Made by a program: the position numbers and the translations under genes. Shown here one piece after another: positions 29,230-36,800 of a DNA stretch of 64,000 nt (position 1 is its first letter; each line of letters starts with the position of its first letter). The notes under the pieces were generated by a model, which was not told the origin of the DNA, did no database searches, and was given only the letters and a program-made list of their open reading frames with translations. This DNA comes from Prosthecobacter algae (lineage in GTDB: Bacteria > Verrucomicrobiota > Verrucomicrobiia > Verrucomicrobiales > Verrucomicrobiaceae), in assembly GCF_039542385.1 (NCBI RefSeq), contig NZ_BAABIA010000004.1:372001-436000 (forward strand), in the 5' to 3' direction.

Positions 29230-30813
29230 ATGAGTCCCACCCGCCGCACCTTTTTCAAGCATCTCAGCCTGGGAGGCCTGAGTCTCTGGCTGTCTCCGGC
29301 ATGTGGAGAAACGTTGGCGGCAACGGTGGAGAAATTGCCACGCAATGCCCCGGCCAACAAGGGAGTCTCCTCAGAAGCCATCCTGCGTTTTTTGGAGGCC
29401 GTCGATAAGCAGGGATTTGAACTGCACAGCTTCATGATGCTGCGTCAAGGGGAGGTGGTCGCCGAAGCTTGGTGGGATCCTTACGGCCCGGACTTCATCC
29501 ACACGATGTATTCGATGAGCAAAAGCTTCACCTCCACGGCGGTGGGTCTGGCTGTGGCTGAGGGCAAGCTGAGTGTGGAAGACAAGGTGGTGTCGTTCTT
29601 CCCAGATGACCTTCCTGTAACGGTGAGCGAGAACCTCGCTGCGCTGCGGGTGAAAGACCTGCTGACCATGTCGGTCGGCAATGAAAAGGAGCCGACTCAG
29701 ACCGTCGTGAAATCGGAGAACTGGGTGCGCACTTTTTTGGCTCAGCCGATCAGTCATAAGCCTGGGACCGTCTTCATGTACAACAGTGCCGCCACTTACA
29801 TGTGCTCGGCCATTGTGCAGAAGGTCACCGGGCAAAAGATCCTGGACTACCTCACTCCGCGTTTGTTTGTGCCTCTGGGCATTGCCGGCATGACTTGGGA
29901 AAGCTGCCCCAAGGGCATCAATACAGGCGGGTGGGGATTGAGCGTGCAGACGGAAGCATTGGCCAAGTTCGGCCAGCTTTACCTGCAAAAAGGGGAGTGG
30001 AATGGGAAAAGGATTTTGCCTGCGGCCTGGGTCGCTGAAGCTGCCGCCTTTCACATCCAGCAGCCCGGGGATGACAAGCCGGATCGGCCCAAAGCAAACA
30101 ACGACTGGCTGCAGGGATATGGTTACCAGTTCTGGCGCTGCCAGCATGGAAACTTTCGCGGAGACGGAGCCTTTGGCCAGTTCACCATCGTGCTGCCGGA
30201 ACAGGAGGCCGTCATCGTGATGACAAGTGAAAACAAGAACATGCAGGGCCAGCTCGATCTTGTCTGGGAGCATTTGCTGCCGGCGATGAGCGGCCCGAGT
30301 CCTGCAACTGACGCTGCCCTGGCGACAAAGACCAAGTCGCTGAACCTGCCACCTGACAAAGGCAGCGCGGAATCGCCTAACATGGAGCGTGTCAGCGGAA
30401 AGGTCTTCACTCTGGCGGAAAACCCGATGGGACTCACGGCTGTCACCTTGGTCTTCCAAGGCAACACCTGCGTGTTTACGGCTCGTTCGTCCAAAGGGCC
30501 TCACGTCATTGCCTGCGGCATCGAGCGCTGGCAGAAGGGCATCACGGCTTTTCCTGAAACGCCCCCGCGCCTGATTTCAGGAGGGAAACCGCCAACGCAG
30601 ATCACCTCCAAGGTTGCTGCCAGTGCCACCTGGACCGATGAAAATACGCTGGTCATGACGTGGCGCTACTATGAGACCCCGCATCATGATACGGTGACCT
30701 GTCGCTTTGATGGAGACACCGTGAGCCTGACTTTCCTCAACAGCATCACCGCCATGAACCCGAAGGCAAAGGATGCTCGGCCGGTCCTGACCGGGAAGGT
30801 TGGTGCCGAGTGA
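29230..30813 (+). CDS. Serine hydrolase, beta-lactamase class C / penicillin-binding-protein-like, Tat-exported
   Basis: 527 residues. It starts MSPTRRTFFKHLSLGGLSLW, a Tat signal with cleavage near ACGETLAA. The catalytic S-x-x-K is S95-M-S-K98 (YSMSKSF), followed by LLTMSVGNE and YNSAATYMCS with the Y-x-N/S-type motif, and GDGAFGQF in place of the KTG box. Residues above about 380 form an extra beta-rich C-terminal domain with no assignment. The family hydrolyses esters or amides in the periplasm; it is not necessarily a resistance enzyme. The gene is convergent with the SLC10-like transporter, seven bases apart. The start was picked to place the twin arginines near the N terminus. Confidence 0.85.
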   Translation: MSPTRRTFFKHLSLGGLSLWLSPACGETLAATVEKLPRNAPANKGVSSEAILRFLEAVDKQGFELHSFMMLRQGEVVAEAWWDPYGPDFIHTMYSMSKSFTSTAVGLAVAEGKLSVEDKVVSFFPDDLPVTVSENLAALRVKDLLTMSVGNEKEPTQTVVKSENWVRTFLAQPISHKPGTVFMYNSAATYMCSAIVQKVTGQKILDYLTPRLFVPLGIAGMTWESCPKGINTGGWGLSVQTEALAKFGQLYLQKGEWNGKRILPAAWVAEAAAFHIQQPGDDKPDRPKANNDWLQGYGYQFWRCQHGNFRGDGAFGQFTIVLPEQEAVIVMTSENKNMQGQLDLVWEHLLPAMSGPSPATDAALATKTKSLNLPPDKGSAESPNMERVSGKVFTLAENPMGLTAVTLVFQGNTCVFTARSSKGPHVIACGIERWQKGITAFPETPPRLISGGKPPTQITSKVAASATWTDENTLVMTWRYYETPHHDTVTCRFDGDTVSLTFLNSITAMNPKAKDARPVLTGKVGAE

Positions 30814-30820
30814 AACGAAT

Positions 30821-31843
30821 TCAGGCTCTCGCCGCCCATCGGTTCGCCAGCAGACCGTTCACGAACAGTTGCAAGGGGTGGTAAAACATGATGGGCAGCA
30901 GGATCAGGGTGAGATCTGGGCGGTCGCCGAAGATCAGCATGGCCAGGGGCACCCCCATGGCGAGGGTCTTTTTGACCGAGCAAAAGTAGGCCGCCACAGC
31001 ATCTTCCTGGTTCAGGCGCAAGGCTTTGCAAGAGCCCCAGACCAGCAAGGACATCAAGGTAAAAAGAAACACCACCAGACCCAAAATCTGCGCGGTGAGA
31101 GTGCTGCCAAAACGACCCCAGATCTGCTCCTCCACGGATTCACAAAAGGCGGCATAGACGATGAACAGGATGACCAGATTGCTGATGCGGGCCATCCAGA
31201 GTTTGTACTGCTCCACCACGGGCTTCAGCGACGGGCGCAGGGCCATGCCGAGACCAAAGGGCAGCAGGGTGAGCATCGTGATCTTCAGCAGCAGCGGACC
31301 AAAGTCCCCGGTCTGCCCCGTTTTCTGCATGAGCAGGTGAACCAGCAAAGGCGTCACCAACACGCCCAGGATGTTTGAGAAAGCGGCGTTAAAAAGCGCG
31401 CCCGCCGTATTGCCACGGGCAATGGCCGTCAGCACCACGGAGGTCGAGATGGTGGAGGGCAGGACGCACAGATAAAGAAAACCATCGCGCACGGCTTCCG
31501 GCTGGTTTGGAAAGACCAGCGGCACCACCTTGTTCAGCAACAGGCCGACAATGGGGAAGATGACGAAAGTGAAGCACTGGATGACCAGATGCAGCCGCCA
31601 GTTGGCCGCACCGCTTTTGATCTTTTCCAAAGCCAGTGACAGCCCTTGGAAAAACAGGATGAGGGCGATGCCCGCATTGCTTGCGATGTCAGGCTGCAGA
31701 ATGCCATGGCGCGCCCCCGGTCCGGGAATGATAAACCCCAGGATCACCGCCACCCCCAGCCCAATAAGAAACCCATGCACACGCCACCAGGCGACTTTTG
31801 GGGCAGGTTGAACGGGTGCCTTGGACGGGGGACTGGAACTCAT
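30821..31843 (-). CDS. SLC10A7-like bile acid:sodium symporter family transporter
   Basis: 340 residues with about ten hydrophobic segments (first at about 25-45, FLIGLGVAVILGFIIPGPG). Family marks include GIALILFFQGLSLALE, LPSTISTSVVLTAIARGN in the crossover region, and FCSVKKTLAMGVPLAMLIFG. It belongs to the SBF-like branch near SLC10A7 and YfeH, inner-membrane transporters of unclear substrate. The ATG at 31843 has no strong Shine-Dalgarno site. Upstream lies the displaced ahcY end, so before the island insertion this gene probably followed ahcY directly on the same strand. Confidence 0.85.
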   Translation of the reverse strand: MSSSPPSKAPVQPAPKVAWWRVHGFLIGLGVAVILGFIIPGPGARHGILQPDIASNAGIALILFFQGLSLALEKIKSGAANWRLHLVIQCFTFVIFPIVGLLLNKVVPLVFPNQPEAVRDGFLYLCVLPSTISTSVVLTAIARGNTAGALFNAAFSNILGVLVTPLLVHLLMQKTGQTGDFGPLLLKITMLTLLPFGLGMALRPSLKPVVEQYKLWMARISNLVILFIVYAAFCESVEEQIWGRFGSTLTAQILGLVVFLFTLMSLLVWGSCKALRLNQEDAVAAYFCSVKKTLAMGVPLAMLIFGDRPDLTLILLPIMFYHPLQLFVNGLLANRWAARA

Positions 31844-31966
31844 TTCGGTGTCACGACAATGAGCCTGTGCCGTCCCTTATCAACCAAAACGCGGCAACGC
31901 AGGAGCACCGGATCCTGTTTCAGTTCGATTCATAAAATGAAATGCGAGCAGGACACCACCACAGAC

Positions 31967-31998
31967 AAAAAACGCGGATGGCCTTTCAGCCACCCGCG
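31967..31998 (-). terminator. Terminator belonging to the displaced ahcY 3' end
   Basis: Read on the minus strand: a stem of five G/C pairs (CGCGG at 31973-31977 with CCGCG at 31994-31998), one mismatch, then four more pairs around a CTTTCA-type loop, followed by six T (A-run 31967-31972). Its architecture copies the terminator at 39327-39356 beyond intact ahcY. This shows the left repeat was once the true end of an ahcY gene. Confidence 0.7.
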
Positions 31999-32038
31999 CT
32001 TCACGGTTTTGGGGTTTGAAAATCAGGCGAATGCCGGA

Positions 32039-32177
32039 TTAATAACGGTAGTGATCCGTCTTGTAAGGGCCATCGACAGCCACGCCGATGTAGTCGGCTT
32101 GGTCCTTGGAAAGCACGGTCAGCTTGACGCCGATCTTGGCCAAGTGCAGACGGGCGACTTCTTCGTCCAGCTTCTTC
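32039..32177 (-). pseudogene. ahcY 3'-end remnant (left copy of the direct repeat)
   Basis: 139 bases that align without gaps to the last 139 bases of intact ahcY (39435-39573), with 131 matches by hand count. Translated on the minus strand it still gives the ahcY C terminus ending KTDHYRY and TAA. The eight differences fall in seven codons: six are synonymous, and one changes Pro to Ala. The 63 bases next to the island (32115-32177) are identical in both copies. The homology stops abruptly at 32177. It is therefore the original end of ahcY, cut off when the island inserted. Confidence 0.92.
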
Positions 32178-32298
32178 CGTTGCACTGGCAAGCAACTGGA
32201 TGGGATTATCTAGGTTGTTCAAAATAGGCTTCATTGTCACCAATATCATTCATCTTAAGCTTGTCATCTGGCCAGCTCCTTGCTCTGATGGTGGTTCC

Positions 32299-33822
32299 AT
32301 GCTCAAACCACGCTTCCTGATTGGGTTCACCGGCCATCGTACGGGTTATGATGAAGCCCTCATCCGTCCCGCCTTGAAGGCGGTGTTAGAGGATTTGCAG
32401 AAACGTGCAGCCGCCATTGGTGGGGAGGCTGATCTGTATACCAGTGTCGCAGAAGGCGCCGATACGCTTTGCGTACAGGTGGCGCGGGGGCTTGGCATGG
32501 CAGTGCACCTGCTGCTCCCGCTTCCGCAGGATGAATTTGCCAAAGACTTTTCCTCCCCCCCAGCCTGGGAGCGTTCGCGTCAGCAGATTGAGCTCGCGCT
32601 ACAGAAACCAGGCAGCGACAGCATGCGTGTGTTGCCTGGGGAGATGAAGCGCCCGGACTGCTACTTCGACCAGGGCATCCGGATTTTGGAGGGCGTTGAT
32701 GTGCTCGTCGCCGTCTGGGACGGGTTGCCTGAGCAAGGGCTCGGCGGCACTGCCCAGGTGATTGTTCATGCGAAAAATCTCGGCATGCCAGTGATTTTGA
32801 TCCATTCAAAGACCGGTCAATCCCGTATCGAAGACGATAGCAGTCTGGAGCAAGTTTTTGTCCCCGATGACGTGCTGGCAGAACTGCAAAAAATCGCACA
32901 CAAGGCCGGTGCCACCTGCGTCAATGAACCCGGCACAGCGGATGATCTGCAAGAGTGCCTAGACGACATCGCCAATGACGAAGCATCTCGCTTTCGGCCC
33001 TCGTTGGTCATCATTATCCTGCTGCATGGGATCGCCGCGCTGCTGGCGGCCATCGTAACCTTTCAACTCGCCAAAGACACCCTTTGGGAGCACTGGAAAT
33101 GGGTTTTCACTGCTACAGAGCTGCTGCTGGTAAGTTATGCTCTCTGGTTGAGCATACGTCTCCATCGCAAGCACACACAGGAGCGGTGGATTCGCTGCCG
33201 CTTTGCCTGTGAACTGGTGCGCGGACTCCGTGCCAGTGTGCCATTGGTCGATCCCTTAAACCCATCCATTGGCGTGCATGATCCAAAGTGGCGGCGCTTT
33301 GCCCTCAGCGTCGGTCTGCTTGTCAATGAGCGCCGCGCCCTTCTCCAGCCGGATGTCCTGCGGGACCATTACATCACCACCCGCCTTAGCGAGACGCATG
33401 AGGAGGGCCAGATCGGCCATTACCTGAAGAAGAGGCCAAAAGCGATGCTCTGGTGGAACACTACGGGTTTCGTCAGCAAATGGAGCGCCCAACTGGCTCC
33501 CGTTTTTGTGCTGCTTTCGCTCATCAACAAGGTCTTCCATCTGGGCTATCAAAAGCCCTTTGGTGGCTGGATTGTCGTCACTCTCCTGCCCATCGCCCTG
33601 CCGCTCATCGCCGGAGTCGCCAGCGGCATCCGCCAGGCCCTGGATGCCGGTCGCCGCAAAGAACGCTACCCCGAGATGGCCGCCCGCCTCCTCGCCCTCC
33701 GCACCCATCTCAAAGGCCTCGAAACCCGCGCCACCATTGCCCACACTGTGACCCAGACCGAAGAAATTCTCCTCGATGAACTCCGTGAATGGCAACTCAC
33801 GGCGACGACGACGGGGCATTGA
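32299..33822 (+). CDS. SLOG-domain protein with membrane segments and SLATT-like C terminus
   Basis: 507 residues. The N-terminal domain (about 5-200) has the SLOG Rossmann-like signature: FLIGFTGHR (7-14), YTSVAEGADTL (47-57), GVDVLVAVWDG and a G-rich GLGGTAQVIVHAKNLGMPVILI. SLOG domains bind nucleotides or NAD-derived ligands. Hydrophobic segments follow at about 235-257, 270-290, 398-415 and 422-444, and the tail (RYPEMAARLLALRTHLKGL...TEEILLDELREW) resembles the SLATT effector helices known to pair with SLOG sensors. SLATT is thought to form or disrupt membrane channels. The ATG at 32299 is chosen because it precedes the first beta strand. The STAND gene follows 21 bases later, so the pair is probably an operon. 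Confidence 0.75.
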   Translation: MLKPRFLIGFTGHRTGYDEALIRPALKAVLEDLQKRAAAIGGEADLYTSVAEGADTLCVQVARGLGMAVHLLLPLPQDEFAKDFSSPPAWERSRQQIELALQKPGSDSMRVLPGEMKRPDCYFDQGIRILEGVDVLVAVWDGLPEQGLGGTAQVIVHAKNLGMPVILIHSKTGQSRIEDDSSLEQVFVPDDVLAELQKIAHKAGATCVNEPGTADDLQECLDDIANDEASRFRPSLVIIILLHGIAALLAAIVTFQLAKDTLWEHWKWVFTATELLLVSYALWLSIRLHRKHTQERWIRCRFACELVRGLRASVPLVDPLNPSIGVHDPKWRRFALSVGLLVNERRALLQPDVLRDHYITTRLSETHEEGQIGHYLKKRPKAMLWWNTTGFVSKWSAQLAPVFVLLSLINKVFHLGYQKPFGGWIVVTLLPIALPLIAGVASGIRQALDAGRRKERYPEMAARLLALRTHLKGLETRATIAHTVTQTEEILLDELREWQLTATTTGH

Positions 33823-33843
33823 ACAAGAATCTTTTCGCCTCCC

Positions 33844-36800
33844 ATGAAAACCGTCCGCATCTTCATCAGCAGCCCCGGCGATGTCTCGCAGGAACGAGAA
33901 CGCGCCAGCCAAGTCATCCAAAGCCTCCAGCGACGATATTCACGGAAATTCCACCTTGCCCCCGTGTTCTGGGAAAACCTTCCCCTGGAGCCGGACATGT
34001 CCTTCCAGCAAGGCATCGACCTCTTTCTGAAGAACCCCGGCGTCGATGTCGCCGTCTTCATCCTTTGGTCTCGGCTCGGCTCACCCCTCGGAGCCTCCAT
34101 CCGCAAGGCCGACGGCTCCACCTACCGCTCCGGCACCGAACGCGAATACGACCTCATGATCCAAGCACGCGCCCAATCGCGTGCCGCCGAAGGTATCGCT
34201 CGCCCACGCATGGTCATCTACACTCGACGCGACGACTATAGCTTCGATGCTCAACTGCGCGGCAAATCCACCGCCGAGAAAAAGGAAATGCTTTCCCAGA
34301 AGGAACTCGTCGAGACCTTCATGAAGGAAACCTTCAAGGACGCCGAAACCGGTGACAACATCGGTGCCTATCACCCCTTCGACCGCCCCGTCCATTTCTC
34401 CCACCGCCTCCGCACCCACCTCCAAGCCATACTAGACGAACTTGCTGGCGATATGGACGAGGTCATCTGGGACATCGAAAAACAAGGCCCGCCCTTCCTT
34501 GGTCTCGATGCCTTCCAGCCCGAGCATGCCGACGTTTTCTTCGGAAGAGAAGAAGAAATTCTTGAAGCTCGCAACGCCCTTAAGGAAAAAGCCACAAAGG
34601 GCTGCGCCTTCCTGCTCCTCTCTGGAGCCAGCGGCAGCGGAAAATCCTCCCTCGCACGCGCCGGGATACTCCCAGAAATCCTTACCCACGAATCTAACGA
34701 ACACGCCGAGATCTGGAAATCTCTCATCATTACGCCTGCCGAGCTCGGCCCTGATCCAATCTTTGGCCTGCTCAGTCTCCTATCTGAAAAATCCCTCATC
34801 CCCGAACTCCTCGATCAAGTCTCCAACCTCAAAAAACTCGCCGCCGACCTTGCCAAAGACGCCTCCAGCTTTTTCGACTACGCCTTCATCAAAGCGTTCC
34901 AAGCCGCCGAAACCCGTTTTGGCGGCACCGCCCGCTTCCTTCTCGTCATCGACCAACTCGAAGAAGTCTTCACCAAGGACGCTCTCACTAGCGAAAATCG
35001 TTCCGCCTTACTATCCCTGCTCGAAACCTTCGCCCGCAGCGGACGATTCTGGATCATCGCAACCGTCCGCAGTGATTTCTATCAGGAAATCCAAAGCGAA
35101 CCCGCCCTCGTACGCATGAAGGAAGGCCGCGGTCTGCTCGATGTGCTTCCACCTAAGCCCGACGCGATCGCCCGCCTCATTGAAGAACCGGCCCGTCTTG
35201 CTGGCCTCACATTCGAGAATAAAGACGGCCAGTCCCTCTCAAGCCGTATCCTCCGGGATGCATCCCACAGTCCTGAACTCCTCCCTCTCGTCGAATTCGT
35301 GCTGCTCGAACTCTTCAATCAAGCCGATGAAAACAAGCTCACGCACACTGCCTATGACGAACTCGGTGGAGTGGATGGTGCCCTTCGTCGTAAAGCGGAG
35401 TCTACCTATAATAATCTACCCAGCGCGGCAGCGGAAACTCTCGGGAAAGTTCTACAAGCCCTCGTAACTCTTGGGGACGAATCTGACAGAGCTGGTGAAT
35501 CGGATAAGCCTGTCCGCCTTCGCGCAACTCTTGCGACCTTTCCTGAAAACAGCCCTGCCCGCCAACTCATAGACGCTTTCATAGCGGCCCGTCTCTTCAC
35601 AACCGCTCAATTCGATGGTTCCAACGAAGCCACATTCACTGTCGCTCATGAATCCCTCCTCCGCGTCTGGCCAAAGGCAGTCGCGTGGAAAGATCAAAAC
35701 AGCGACTTCCTCCGCGCCCGCGCCCGGATAACAGTAAGGATGAGAGAGGGAGGTCTTCTTCTTGATGGAGATCCTCTTTTACCATTGTCAAAATCATATC
35801 TCCTAACGCGTGAGGAAGGCTTCTCATCTAGTCAGACTGCATGGATTAAACAATCCATCAAAACCGCTGAGACAAAAACTGCTCAAGCAATCAAACGCCG
35901 ACGCTTAGCATTTACCGCTCTCAGCCTACTCACACTCTTTGCGGCAGCCGCAGCAATTTGGGCATTGCAATCTGCAAATGAGGCGGTTAAGCAAAAAAAC
36001 CAAGCAACCGAAAATGCGAGACAGGCAAGTCGTAACCTGGATTCCGCGATTCGTATCGCTGACAAAACTATGGAAAGCACGTCAGCAAAGTTGACTTACC
36101 GATCTGGAATGCAGAGTTTACGAAAAGATCTTTTGAACGAAGTGGCTGTACTAACATATGAGTTGGCCAATCAAGCTACGGAAAACTCGAAAGCTCAGTT
36201 TGGATTCTATCGAGCGGAAATGGAGCGTTTACTCGCAGAGTATGATTATAATCCTTCTCTTAAAAATCTCTTCATGATTCGGAAAAATTATTCTCATTTA
36301 CTATTACTCTCAGATGAGAATCCAGAAGAGTATGAAATCCAGATTTACACATTGAATACAGGATACAAATCATATCGAGCGGCCCTCGCCCATGAAAACA
36401 AGGAACTACAGAAAGAATTTATTGCTGCCAACAAAGGCCGACTGGTAAGGTGCATGGAAAAGCAAAAGGACACTGCCGTGATCGGGCCAGTGGTCGCCAA
36501 TTACAACAATGCATTTGCTGCATTAGAAACCGACCCCGAAAAAGCCCAGGCCTTTTACCTGGAAGCCATAAAGGCTGTCGACGACAGCAACCCAAATATT
36601 TTCACTGACGGGGAAACTCTGCGTGCATTCGTTGCGCCAAGAGTAAATTTAATTAGAAGTTTACTGCAAGTCGGAAAGGTCAAAGACCTTGTCACTGGAG
36701 TGCCAAATAAATTCCAAGCAACAGTCAAAAGTATTGTTGAAAATACTGTTAAAACTGTAAATGAGGCAGTCATAGTTTCCCCTGATTACCCGGAAGTAAA

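Noticed and set aside
32180-32196. GTTGC...GCAAC repeat at the left island junction as an attachment core
   Set aside because: Only five bases per arm, with no counterpart at the right junction.
32001-32249. Minus-strand 82-codon frame across the ahcY remnant
   Set aside because: It reads the ahcY tail in a wrong frame; the homologous frame ends in KTDHYRY.
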